Origin: Oscheius onirici
Taxonomy: Eukaryota > Nematoda > Chromadorea > Rhabditida > Rhabditidae
DNA length: 64,000 bases
Reading direction: 5' to 3'
Assembly (NCBI GenBank): GCA_932521025.1
Contig: OW051468.1
Span: forward strand, 64 to 64,063
Positions 32,700 to 43,383 of this stretch are shown one piece after another. Numbering within the stretch: the first letter of the stretch is position 1; the number at the start of each line of letters is the position of its first letter. Below the pieces are notes generated by a model that saw nothing but the letters and a program-made list of their open reading frames with translations, made no database searches and had not been told where the DNA came from. The position numbers and the translations under genes were made by a program.

Positions 32700-33443
32700 A
32701 TGAGAGTAGCGTTGCGGCTTCTCCGCCCTGCGGCCAATCAAAATGTGAAGACGCCGAAGTTGTGGCAGGATCCCGTCCTCGGATATTTTGAGACTCACGG
32801 TAAGATCTTTTTCCTAACAGAATAGTCCAAGATTTGCAGGAAAAACCGAATTTTTGCCCGGACATGAATACAATCTGACGGATCAGGAAAAGAAGGCCGT
32901 TCTGTGGAGATACAGAGTGAAGGAGATTCTCAAGAAGGAGTATCTCCGTCGCGAATTCGATCCGCATAACTTCAAATACAAGGTTTTTCTCCAATTTTAT
33001 ATTTTTACGCAAATTACACAGGAAGGAGTCACAATGGACCCCGCAATGTTCCGCTGGTACTCGGCCGACATGACTCAAGCCGAATTCTTCCGCTTCACTC
33101 CTAGAACCATCTTCCTTTACGTCGGAACTGTCTTTGCCCTCTTCTACATCTATTCGCGCCTGATGTTTATCCCAGCAGTACGTTTTTCTTTCCATTTCAC
33201 TTGAAAATGTCTGGGAGACGCTGAATGAGCCAATAGAGGACAAAACTCGCCCTCAAATAACCCTGCCAAGTTTTCCTGAAAGCATCGAATTTTTAACAAA
33301 CTGCAGTAAAAATCCAATTTCAGGACAAATCGAACGAGGCCTGCCTGGATGGCGAAATTCTCTGGTGGGACAGGCAGCAGGGACGAACTCTCTTCACAGC
33401 CGGCTCCGGTCTTTTCGCCCCGACCATCGGTATCGACTTCTGA
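32700..33443 (+). CDS. NDUFB4: Complex I subunit NDUFB4 (NUO-6 type)
   Basis: Accessory subunit of mitochondrial NADH:ubiquinone oxidoreductase. Exons 32700-32799, 32840-32982, 33022-33177 and 33324-33443 give 172 residues. The family core is clear: EYNLTDQEKKAVLWRYRVK, LKKEYLRREF, then DPAMFRWYSADM, RFTPRT and one membrane segment near residues 112-133 (FLYVGTVFALFYIYSRLMF). The protein is longer than the human form (129 aa) at both ends, with a basic N-terminus MRVALRLLRP that may act as a mitochondrial signal, similar to C. elegans NUO-6. SKI3 begins 165 bp downstream on the same strand, so the two may share an operon. Confidence 0.9.
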
Positions 33444-33607
33444 GTTCATACGTTTGTAGCTGGCTCAATAGGTTCATATACTTGCGATCCATATTGTAGA
33501 ATACACTATAAAACTTTCTATATACTTCGTTTTCTCATTAAAAGTGGCTCGTTCTCCTCCTTTCTTCCCTTTCCTCGCCTTATGATCCAAAATGTTATTC
33601 AACAAGA

Positions 33608-36600
33608 ATGGGCGATTTGAAATCGGCATTGAAGGAAAGTAAGCAGCTGCTGGCTGCTCACAAAAGCCAGGAGGCCTTGAATTTGTTACAGGTATAACTT
33701 TTGTTGATAAAAAAAAACGTAAATTTCTGCAATTTAAGCCATTTCTGGACCGCGAAGTCGAAGATTACCTACTGTACTCGTTTGGAGCTTTAGCCAATGC
33801 CAATCTCGAATACTACGATGATGCGCAGGAGCTGTATGAAAAGGTAGGCAATTTCTTGCAGAGAAATAGTCAACAAAAGTTTTTCTCTACTCAATTCGGT
33901 GATGTAATTAGTCTTTTTCCAGGGAATTCAATTGGATAGCACAAAACCGCTCTCTTGGATGGGTCTTTTCAAGCTCTACGATGGCGAGGACATTGATCTC
34001 GACAAACGAGGTCTTGAGATAGCTGACAAGATTCTCGAAATGTAAGTTTTGACCGAGTTGTTCCTAAACTTTGGGCTATTTTTGAGTGGTGATGCGGAGA
34101 AGAAACTGGCCGCCGAATCGCTGAAAAGAAAAATCTGGCTCAAGTTTGGATTGTACGACGAGCTGACGGCCAATCTCGGAACCGATCTGGAGCTTATGAG
34201 CGGCGTAGTGGACAAGATTGCCAACAGAAAACAGCCGACTGTCGTCGAAAAAGAGCTCCTGGAAAAGGCTTTTGACCTGTTGGCCCATGACTTTTCGGAG
34301 CGTCGAGAATATCAGCTAAAGTACTGTCATTTCCTCTTCGATGCGGGAAAGCCTTATCGAGAACAAGTGTTGGATTATAGTCAGAACACGGAGGAGCAGA
34401 CGGAATGGCTTCTGGACAGACTGCTCGAGTTTTTGGCAGAAGGCGAGCTTCAGTTTTTAAAATTGAGAAAAAATTTTTCCACGCTACTAAAAACTTTAAT
34501 AATTTTTCTAATTTCCAGACTATTTCGTTACTCTCAGCCTGGCCGACAACGTGATCTGGAGCCATCTCAACCAGAATCTGATAGATGAGCTCATTAGACC
34601 AGCTTACATCATTCTACAAGAATTGAGGTGATATTTATCTCTTTCGCTTCAAAACTAGTCAAATTTTAGAGACGGAAAGCTGACGACTGCTCTGGAGCAG
34701 CTCGACCAGTTGACCTACACTCAGACTGTTGCCTATCCGACCTGCCTGCTCACCAGTCGACTTCTGATAGAAATTGAGAACTGGGAGCAGCTGGTCAAGG
34801 TCCTGAACGCCTTCCCGAAGCGTCCATTTTTTGAGCCGGCCGTACTGACGACTAAGAACTGGCTCCTCGTAAAGGGATATCTAGAAATTAGCGATAATGT
34901 ACCAGATAATCTGTCAGTTTGCTCCATGTGCTAAATTTTAAGAGTTTTTCAGGCTAGTGGATAGCTGCTGTTCTGCTCAAATCGTCCCGGCAGAGTTCAT
35001 TCGCGAAAGACTCCTGTTGAAGAATGGGCGCGAAAATACGATGCAGGGATGGAAGAATAAGTTAGAGGAGGAGGATAAGCAAAGAGCCAGGTAAGTACTT
35101 TTTATACTGCTGAATTAGTCAAATTAAGCCCCACGAATTGCACTTTTCCAGATTTCTCGAGCTCTTCTACGCCAAAAAGTTTGCCGAAGCGATCGAAGAA
35201 GGCACATTATTGCAATCGAGCTCCAGCTGGCAGGATCTGCTCAATCTGGCCGAAACTTACTATGCTGTAGGCCAGGATTGTGTCCCTCTACTTGTAAAGG
35301 TACTGTGATTTAAATTTTTTAACTGACAATGTTAAAATTTAGGCGGCCAAGCTAGCTCCTCGTTCGTCACGCGTTTTCTACATGCTTGGTCGAGCTCTCC
35401 AAAAGAAGAATCCAGCCAAGGCTCGCGGCTGTCTCGAACGAGCCGTCAAGGTCCGGCCCTCGAATCTGGACTATGTGCGCCAACTGGACGAGCTCTTGGC
35501 GGCAGAAAGAGCCGATGCTGCTACTCGTTTGGTCTACTTGAAGCCGCTAAAAGTCAAGCCAAGATGGGCCAGGGAGATCATAGCCAAGCTGTGTCTGTCC
35601 AGTGGTGATTTGGAGACGGCGACAAGCGAATTACAGCGTCTGCTGAGAGAAACCCCGAACGATACCGGTATTTGGGCCAAATTGGCGGAAGCTTATTCGA
35701 GAAGAGGACATCTAAATGTAAGTTTTCACATTGTTTCTTTTTCCTCTAAAACAAGCCAATTTCGGTGTGCTATGGAACGTAGACCCTTGTGTAGAACACT
35801 GAAATCCCTTAAAATTACATAACGCCCGTTTCAGTCAGCCGTCAACGCTTACGAGCAAATTCTTGAGCTCCAGCCCAGGACCGATCACTACATCTCGGTA
35901 TTTCTTCCAATATTCATCAATTTTCTCTAAATTTATAGCTAGTCGGCCTTCTGATCCGTCTACGAAAAGACGAAGAAGCTTTGGAGAAATGTGCTGCCTG
36001 GAGAGAGCTGGGTTCCGAAAATGCCGACGCTGCCACCTACATGGACTGTTTGGAGACATTGGCCAATTTGCGACTCGTTTTGGTCACTTTCGGAGAGGAG
36101 AAGATGAATCATATTCGGAAGGCTGTCCAGCTGGTGAAGACGGTTCTGGCAACGGAGCAAAAGTTTTCTCTTCCCTATAAACTCGTCGGTGATGTTCTTC
36201 TTCACATTTCGCGACATCACGAAAAGTGTTTCGACTCGTTCGATGTAGGAAATTTCAATACTTGCTCTAACATCCCTTTTTTAGCTTGATCCCAGCTGGC
36301 AGATCACGGTGACGAACATTGTCGAGAAGGCTGCGGATTTCTACGCGACGGCGCTTCAGCTCTGCCGTGAGAACATTCTTGCATGGAGTGACCTGGCCAC
36401 AGCTCTTCTACTATCAGCCCAGCAAAATGACGATTCGGCTCCGGCACAACAAGCCGTCGAAGTATTGAAGAAGGCCATCCAGCTGACGGACTTTGACACG
36501 ACAAAATCGGCTTTGTGGAGTCTGATGGGCGAGGCAAGACGTCTGACACGGCAGTCAGCAGCCAGCCAACAGCATTGTTATGTGAGGGCTCTTCAATTAA

Positions 36601-37957
36601 ATAAAGCCAATGACGAAGCCTGGCTCCGACTGGCAGTACTCTACATGCAAAATGGACAGGTTGGTTCTTGAAACGAGGCCTTTTCTTTTTTGATCTCACG
36701 ATTTTCGTTTTCAGCAACAAAAAACATGTTTACAATTATCAGAAATCTTTTTTTTTTGGCAAACAATGTAAAGATAAGGTTTCAGCCTAAAATTGGCATT
36801 TTCAGAAAAACGAAGCTCACCAAACATTCGAGACAGCCCTCAAATACAACCCGAAATCGGCTGAAGCCTGGTGCGGCTGGGCAGCCAAGGCTCACAGCGA
36901 AGGTGTTCGTGAAGAAGCCGAAGCTATGTTCCGACAGTCTCTCATCATCAAAGCTCTGGTTTGTTTTCCTCACAATGGTCGAATAATCGTCACTCTTTTC
37001 AGCCAATGGCCGTCACAAAGTTTACTCGAATCGTAAGCGAAGATATGGACAGAACGAGGACCTACTTTGACACATCCAGCGTTCTCCGTGACTTCCCAGA
37101 GATTTTCGACATTTACTGTACGACGTTTTCGTCTTCTTAAGCAAGGAAATTGGTTTAGATTCGAAGCAGAGCCGATCTGCTGCCGATTCAAGGCTCCTGA
37201 CTCATCTGGGAGTACTGGCCGAGCTGTTTGGACACTATTCCGAAGCTGTACAGTGTCATAAAGATGCAGGAGCTGATGAAACGGATATCAACTTACAGAG
37301 AGTATTACTGTAAGTTTTTTTTTCGGATTTATTCTTCTGGTCATTGCTGTCCTCTATTACCCTAGAAATTACTCTTTCATTTTAGAAAAGAAGGCGCTGT
37401 TGTACAAAATACCCAAAATCTCAATCCGAATTGGGTTCGAATGGTTAAAGAACCGGCGGTCGAGAAGCTTCTGGATGCTGTCAAGAGAAACGAGATCTAT
37501 GGAAAATTGTTCGAATTGTTGAAAGTAAGGTTTTTTTTGTTGTTTTTGCTAAAGAACACGTTTCAGAATGACGACGAGGAAAGTAGCGGCTTGAGAGAGC
37601 TCTTCCGCAAAAATCGCAAGCAGATCTCCATGCCGCTGGTCGTCTCGGGCATTATTCTTTTCGAAATTGTGAGTTTTACATTGGTTTTGGCTTCAAAAGT
37701 ACAGCTGGGAAAGAAAATCAATGAAATCTTTCAATTTTCAGCCAATTGTCGACTCAGTAGTCCAAGTCCTGCACGATGTTCTTCCGCGACATGAGCTCGT
37801 CGACGTCTTCCCGACAATCCTTCCGGATGGCATGGACACCGAGCTGAAGTATCTGGAACAGGACGGAGAGGCGCCATTCCGCTACCGTCACCATATTGCC
37901 AGAAAGCTATACGACGAGCTGGCCAAGAGACGTGAAGCTCTGGAACAGACGGTCTAA
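33608..37957 (+). CDS. SKIC3 (TTC37): Superkiller complex TPR protein SKI3 / TTC37
   Basis: TPR scaffold of the SKI complex, which feeds mRNA to the cytoplasmic exosome for 3'-5' decay. Eighteen exons from 33608-33691 to 37742-37957 join in frame to 1097 residues; human TTC37 has 1564, so this is a short form. The start MGDLKSALKESKQLLAAHKS and repeated TPR helices are visible, such as LYEKGIQLDSTKPLSWMGLF, ARGCLERAVKVRPSNLDYVR, AVNAYEQILELQPRTDHYI and FETALKYNPKSAEAWCGWA. The C-terminus (FRYRHHIARKLYDELAKRRE) fits the family. Intron 34443-34518 begins GC. The exons 36288-36659 and 36806-36958 code for the best-preserved C-terminal TPRs. Confidence 0.88.
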
Positions 37958-39220
37958 ATTCTTTGTCTTTTTTGTTGTTAGGGTTAACTTGCCGAAACGG
38001 GTTTTTTTTGTCTATTGTGATAACTATTTTGCTTTCTAATAACATTGTTTCGTCTTTTCGCTTTTCAAAGTCTTCCCCGGCCAAATCTTTTCACGAACTA
38101 TTCGAAGGTTCTCTTTTCACCGGCGCTTACTAATTTTTGTCTGTTTCGAAAGAGGGCCTTGTCTTTCTTCCAAGGAGCGCGTTTACTGCCAGCACGTTAT
38201 ATTCTCAGCTGTTATTGTTTACGTACAGCCAAAAAACGTCAAAGTTTAGCTAAATTTTCTTCTGATTTTTTCTCTGATGATTTCATTTCTCTGGACCATA
38301 AACAAAGAAAAAATTGTTTAAAATGACGCATTTATTTGCCCAGAACAGCCGTATGAGTCATAGAAGAGGCAACACGAGAGACTTTTCTTTCCCCCTTTTC
38401 ACCAAGTTTTCAAGTGGAAAAATTTACTGTTCTGACTCTGGTTCAAATCCTCATTCTCTCTTCTTACTTGACTTACCCTTTCTCGTCTCTGAGCTGCCGA
38501 TTCTTCTTCAGTAAAGAAGTTTGGTCTTGAAACTACTGCCATCTCTCTGTCTCACCCCTAAATCATCCGACAATTTTTAGTTTAATTGACGGAATCATAA
38601 GTATCACAGTGATTGATACAGCATATTTCGATCACGTTGGATCTTTCGCCGCTCTCATGATTCTTATCCACTCTTCGCCCATTTCTCTCGCGCATCCAAC
38701 AAGATGGTTCTTCTACCACATGCTCTTTTGATGTCGCTATCCCACAATGTTGGTGTGGGCTCGTCTGCGATCTAACGGGATCCATTCGTACGTAACCTTT
38801 GACCATCTTCTTTCATCTATTTTAGCCAGCTTCATAGCCAACTTTAGCTTTCTTCCCTACCAAATATCAAGCACGTCCGGTAACTCTGTTCTTCTTCTAA
38901 CTTTATCACCTTGTCTGTGAGGCTCAGTCCAAGCATAGCTCTTTCCATTCGTCTTTGAACTGCTGCTACTTTTCGCTGGGCGTCGGTTCATCCTACAGAC
39001 GCACAAAAATTATTAGAAGGCCTCCTGATTCCCCATCTACCTAACTTTTTCTCTTGATGGCTTTTTCAAAGCAGAATAAATTGCACATATTTCTGAAATC
39101 AAAGAAGTTTTCCGAAAAAATAACTTGTCGCTTTTGGTACAAGGACAGAGGAAACCTTTTTCCACAAATTGCCCTTCTCTTACAAAAAACTGGACTTCAG
39201 ATCTCAAAGCTCTAGTCAAG
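37958..39220. other. Intergenic region with LINE relic
   Basis: No host gene seen. It contains the LINE relic described at 38580-38990. The CHMP2B leader appears to begin after the acceptor GGACTTCAG at 39192-39200. Confidence 0.45.
38580..38990 (-). pseudogene. C-terminal relic of an RTE-like LINE
   Basis: On the minus strand, across several frame breaks, the sequence reads AQRKVAAVQRRMERAMLGLS, LTDKV, then a block resembling HTNIV-W-RHQKSM, the position of the RTE signature GRP.TRW.DDI, followed by WKNHLVGCARKWAKSG. These are the post-RT C-terminal blocks seen intact in the two larger LINEs in this window. Heavily decayed. Confidence 0.55.
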
Positions 39221-40274
39221 ATGTCTGGTCTTTTTGGCAAGAAGCCCGATGCAAAAGGTTGGTTTCTAATGAGAGAACTAGTGTATTTTTCAGAGCAGAT
39301 GAGAGAGAACAAAAGGAATTTGAACAAGGCAAACCGTGACCTGGAACGCGATAGAAGAGACATGGATCGGAGAGAAAAAGACCTGGTGAGTTTTGCAAAG
39401 CAATTTTTTGATAATCTTTTTTAGGAGACGGAAATCAAAAAGCTGGCCAAGCAGGGCCAGAAGGAAGCCTGTACGGTCTTGGCAAAACAGCTGGTTCAGC
39501 TGCGAAAAGCTCGCGGAAAGAGCGTCTCGGCCAGTGCACAACTGATGGGAATTCAGTCTCAGAACAGGTAAGGACTTTTTTTTTAAACTTTGAACACGTT
39601 TCCAGCCACATGTACTCGATGAACACGATGGCGAATGCTATGGGATCAACAGCTTCGACAATGAAGACGATGAATCAACAGATGCCTGTTCATAGAATGA
39701 TGAACGATATGCGGGAGTTTAGCATGGCTTCGGAGAAAATGGGAATGACGGAGGAGATGATGAACGAACAGCTGGACAGCATGTTCAGTGAGCCGGGAGA
39801 CGAGGCAGAACAGGACGCCATCGTGGCCAAGGTTCTGGATGAGATTGGTATCGAGATGAATGGAAAGGTAGGAGGAAAAGGGACAGATAGACTAAAACCT
39901 CTATTAGAAGCCCCCCCCCCCCCCCCCCCCCCCCCACATAAAATACGCAAGTACGTATTCGCGTTATTCGAGGTCAAGACGACATTTTCCAGCTTTTTGG
40001 TGTTCTGAAAAGTTGTAGAGGACGTCAGGGGCTACAACTTTGCAGAACACCAAAAATCTGAAAAATGTCGTCTTGACACTGAAAAACGTGAATACGTAAT
40101 TGGATACTTACGTAAAGGGTTTTAGGGTAAAATCAAAACGTAGAGAAAGAGAAAACATATTTTCAGCTGGCAGCCGTTCCCTCTATGCCTACAGCACTTC
40201 CCGGATCATCGACGCCACAGAAAACTATGACAGATAATGAAATCGAAAAGATGTTGGCTGAACTGCGCTCCTAA
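39221..40274 (+). CDS. CHMP2B: ESCRT-III subunit CHMP2B
   Basis: ESCRT-III protein that polymerises with CHMP3/4 in multivesicular-body sorting, abscission and membrane repair, and recruits VPS4. Exons 39221-39257, 39294-39385, 39425-39567, 39606-39867 and 40167-40274 give 213 residues, the same as human CHMP2B. KEACTVLAKQLVQLRKARGK, VLDEIGIEMNGK and the C-terminal MIM1 helix EIEKMLAELRS match 2B rather than 2A. Basic helices at the N-terminus and acidic C-terminal half are present. Its last intron holds a foldback element with a long poly(C) run. VTA1, which stimulates VPS4 on CHMP proteins, is encoded 11 kb away. Confidence 0.95.
39888..40135. repeat. Foldback element (ACGTAATTGCGTA family) in CHMP2B intron
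   Basis: Starts CTAAAACCTCTATTAGAAGC then a run of about 25 C at 39910-39934. Arms contain TACGTATTCGCGTT, GACGACATTTT, GCTTTTTGGTGTTCTG and AGTTGTAG, each repeated in complement on the right (CAGAACACCAAAAA, AAAATGTCGTC, ACGTGAATACGTAATT), ending GGGTTTTAGGGT. Same family as 48163-48398, 56190-56380 and 56859-57066. Confidence 0.85.
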
Positions 40275-40716
40275 ATTTGTACATGATTCTTTCCTTGTAA
40301 TAAACGTTCATTAGATGCCAAGTACATTGTGGGAATTGTATCACAGAGAAGGGGGTGATATGAATGAGCAGAAGAACAGTTAGACTGGAGGAACGTGAGG
40401 CAGAGATTCTCTAGAAGCTCGGTATCGAGGCGAATCCTGTCTCGGCTCGATTTCCATCACTCTGGGCATTGGAGACGGAATGTCCTGTACAGAGCGAGTG
40501 CTGGACGGAACTGCCGGTCCCTTGCTGCTGATTACTCGCACCTCGCTGAGATTAGAAGTGCCGGTTATCTGAAATGATTAATGTTTACAGAAATCTCAAA
40601 AGTCAGGTGACATTGGCTTACGGTAATGTTCGTCTTGACGTCTCAAGACTAGTCAAAAATGTAGGGGAATTAGCTGTCTATCATTAGAGCGTGGGCATGA
40701 TTGCGGCAACAAGTCT

Positions 40717-41009
40717 TACTGTAGACTAGGCATGGGAGCGGGCCGGGCTTGGGCCGAGATTTGGAAAATTTTTAGAAAAAAAGGGGTGCTTTTTGACCAA
40801 AATGTGCATTTTTTCATCATTTTTAGTGAAAAAGGTCAGCAAAATATAACAATATTACTATTCATCTATTTAGTTCTAAAATACGCTAAAATACACTGTA
40901 ATATGACCAGCTTCATTTTTGGTCTGATCCCGGTCCGATGGCCAAGTCTGGAAGCGGGCCTTGGTGGGCCGGCCCAGGCCCGGCCCATTCCCATGCCTAC
41001 TGTAGACTA
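40717..41009. mobile_element. GGCC-word element with 12-bp target duplication
   Basis: Element 40729-40997 begins GGCATGGGA and ends TCCCATGCC, perfectly inverted, and is flanked by TACTGTAGACTA at 40717-40728 and 40998-41009. The ends are tracts of CGGGCC/GGCCC words; the middle is AT-rich. A diverged copy lies inverted at 57890-58165, sharing GACCAGCTTCATTTTTGG and ATGGCCAAGTCTGG. No coding capacity. Confidence 0.8.
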
Positions 41010-41282
41010 TACTTTGAGCAGCTCGGCCTGGTCCAGCTCACAATAAGGCCCAAGCCGGCTCGAGCTTCTTAAAAATATAACATGCACTTTTTTTTCCGGT
41101 TGGCTATGTAAGTGTTCAATCAAATTTTGCAAATATGGTCATTTTTCAGTTGCCAACGAGGCTGAGGGGTTGATAATTCAAAAACTTTCTATTCTATTGG
41201 GAGACAAGTGCGAAGACTTTGCTTCTGTTTTTAGTAGTTCCTATACAGAAAACGGTTTTCGAGTGGTTCAGGCAAAAGTTTT

Positions 41283-41548
41283 TTTTTCCATGTTTTTCCT
41301 GACCCCCTTTCCAAAATGTTCAATTCTGCAAAGGTGCGTAATGGTAAAACACACTACTAGCCAAAATTTCGATGAAAAAGATTGCTTAACAAAATTATGA
41401 AAAATCGAAAACCGTTTTTAGACCTTTTGATTTTTCCTAATTTTGTTAAGTAATCTTTTTCATCGAAATTTTGACTAGTGGTGTGTTTTACCATTACGCA
41501 TCTTTGCAGAATTGAACATTTTGGAAAGGGGGTCAGGAAAAACATGGC
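41283..41548. repeat. Palindrome with 116-bp arms
   Basis: Left arm 41283-41398 and right arm 41433-41548 are near-perfect complements (both strands read CATGTTTTTCCTGACCCCCT inward). The loop is about 34 bp. Both arms therefore give the same short open frame in opposite directions; this is a symmetry effect, not two genes. Confidence 0.9.
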
Positions 41549-41600
41549 ATTTCAAAAAAAAGTCAGGGGCGGGCGGAACAAGCCTGGTAGCTACTGAGAA

Positions 41601-41703
41601 TAATTAGTCCTGTAAATTTAGAACAAAAAAATGGATCACGACACGAGTAGAACTAAATCGTGTCGGGACCCAACTTTTCTGTTCTAAATTTAAAGGACTA
41701 ATC
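41601..41703. mobile_element. 103-bp MITE with 23-bp terminal inverted repeats
   Basis: Begins ATTAGTCCTGTAAATTTAGA and ends with its complement TCTAAATTTAAAGGACTAAT (one mismatch). The core carries ACACGAGTAG/CGTGTCGGGA. Directly abuts the left arm of the next inverted repeat. Confidence 0.7.
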
Positions 41704-42142
41704 TGGATCTGTGAAAAAGCGGATTCTTTGAAGAAGAAGGGATTTGTCTTTACCCTTGTTTTGTTGAATTCAACCGGACAAAAAGAGAACAATACTTTTG
41801 TGTGAACTACGCAACTGGACAAAAAGATAACAATAGCTCTTACAAAAGTCAAATCCTCGTCTTTTGTAAAAAAAGACAACCTAACTTGACAGTGACTAAT
41901 ATCCCTAACTCGACAGTACTATCTCTCGATACTTAACAGTTTCTGGAACAGAAGATAAAGTGATCCTATGAGGAAAGACGAGGATTTGGCTTTTGTAAGA
42001 GCTATTGTTCTCTTTTTGTCCAGTTGCGTAGTTCACACAAAAGTATTGTTCTCTTTTTGTCCGGTTGAATTCAGCAAAACAAGGGTAAAGACAAATCCCT
42101 TTTTCTTCTTCAAAGAATCCGCTTTTTCACAGATCCAGATTG
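41704..42142. repeat. Long inverted repeat, arms about 162 bp
   Basis: Arms 41704-41865 and 41978-42140 are nearly identical in complement (GGATCTGTGAAAAAGCGGAT at the outer ends; GACGAGGATTTG near the inner ends), separated by about 112 bp. The word ACAAAAAGAGAACAATA occurs twice in each arm. No transposase frame. Confidence 0.88.
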
Positions 42143-43383
42143 TTCCCTTTTTGTTAAAATTCATAGAATTTACGAATAATGTTTTCCCCATACACTAGCA
42201 AAAAGTGTGGAGGTTCGGTCGCTGTCCGGTCTCACTTTTATCGGATCGGACAAAGACCGTATCGCACCGACACCAGACCAGAACCTGACTGAAAGAGTGT
42301 GATGCTTGAATCTGCTTGATGCTATGTGATCTTACAATCAGTCTTTTAGAAGAATTGTTCTTACAATTAGTTACGACATTTCGAGACGTATCTGCTCAGA
42401 AGGAGGTTTTACTAGCAATTTGTAAAACCTACACAAACACAGTTCCACGTTACAGGACGAGAGTATAAGTACATAAGTACATGGATCTGGCAAAGCAAAA
42501 CTACTATGCTCCCTCGTACCTAAAAGTGTCGCGCTTTGCCTTATCAACATGGCTTGACTAAAAACAACAACTTTCGCTCTTTCGCAAATGTGCAGGAAAA
42601 TGTCTATTGCTATCAGACAATGATTCCAGGGATGGTTTATAGTCATTTTCTAATCAAAACATTTTAGCAAAAAGGTTTGCAAGGCGGCGGTATCGACCCC
42701 GGGTCGTCTGGGTGGAGTGGGAACCCTTAGCAATACACTAACTTTTTCGTCGAAATATTTCTAAATCCGAAAATGCAAAGGGGGGAGCGGTATAATCCGG
42801 GCCTCAAATCGAAAGTTGAAAAGACCCCTCCTGTAGAGTCGGAAAAGTTACATGGGTATATAAATTTTCAGACCGATTGGGTGAAAAATGAGAGCGCAAA
42901 TCGCGTACAAAGGACGGCGGACGGGGGACGGGAGACGTTTTGAAAACCCAGTTTTCGGCCTAACTTTTCAGGGTTTCGAGTTATCGTCTTGAAAATAAGG
43001 TTCTAAGGGTAACTTTTTACGCTGAATCAGATGGAATAGATCCCGAAACTTGAAAATGCTTGTGGCGCGCTGCGCGCGGTTTTTGGCTCAATGCGTTCTG
43101 CACTAATAGGAGGCAAAGCCAAACCCACCGATTATTCTCAGTAGCCTTTACAGACTATATTTAGAGAAAAATTTTGTTCTGAAATTTTTGGCTTGGAGGC
43201 TCAAGCTCGAGTCTTCGAGCAGGCTGTTAAAAACAAGATCGGCCTGAACCGACAAACACAAAAAAGAGGCTCGGCTCGAAACAAGCTCGAGTGTAAAAGT
43301 TTCGGCTCGGACCCAAGTCTACTGTGAACTTTTACGCCAGAAACTTTAGAAAAGAGAAAACAAGAACAGTCCCAAAAACTCAC

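Larger units (their letters stand above)
40275..43383. other. 3.1-kb repeat island without genes
   Basis: Between CHMP2B and the DHHC gene (convergent 3' ends). Contents are listed separately: a GGCC-word element at 40729-40997, a palindrome at 41283-41548, a small MITE at 41601-41703 and a long inverted repeat at 41704-42142. 42655-43130 is G/C-rich unique sequence with no frame I can assign. 43150-43330 holds CTCGAG/GGCTCG words. Confidence 0.55.

Noticed and set aside
41170..42198. Pairs of near-identical proteins on opposite strands
   Set aside because: They are mirror readings of inverted-repeat arms, not duplicated genes.
42655..42730. tRNA-like G/C-rich segment
   Set aside because: No A or B box and no cloverleaf pairing.
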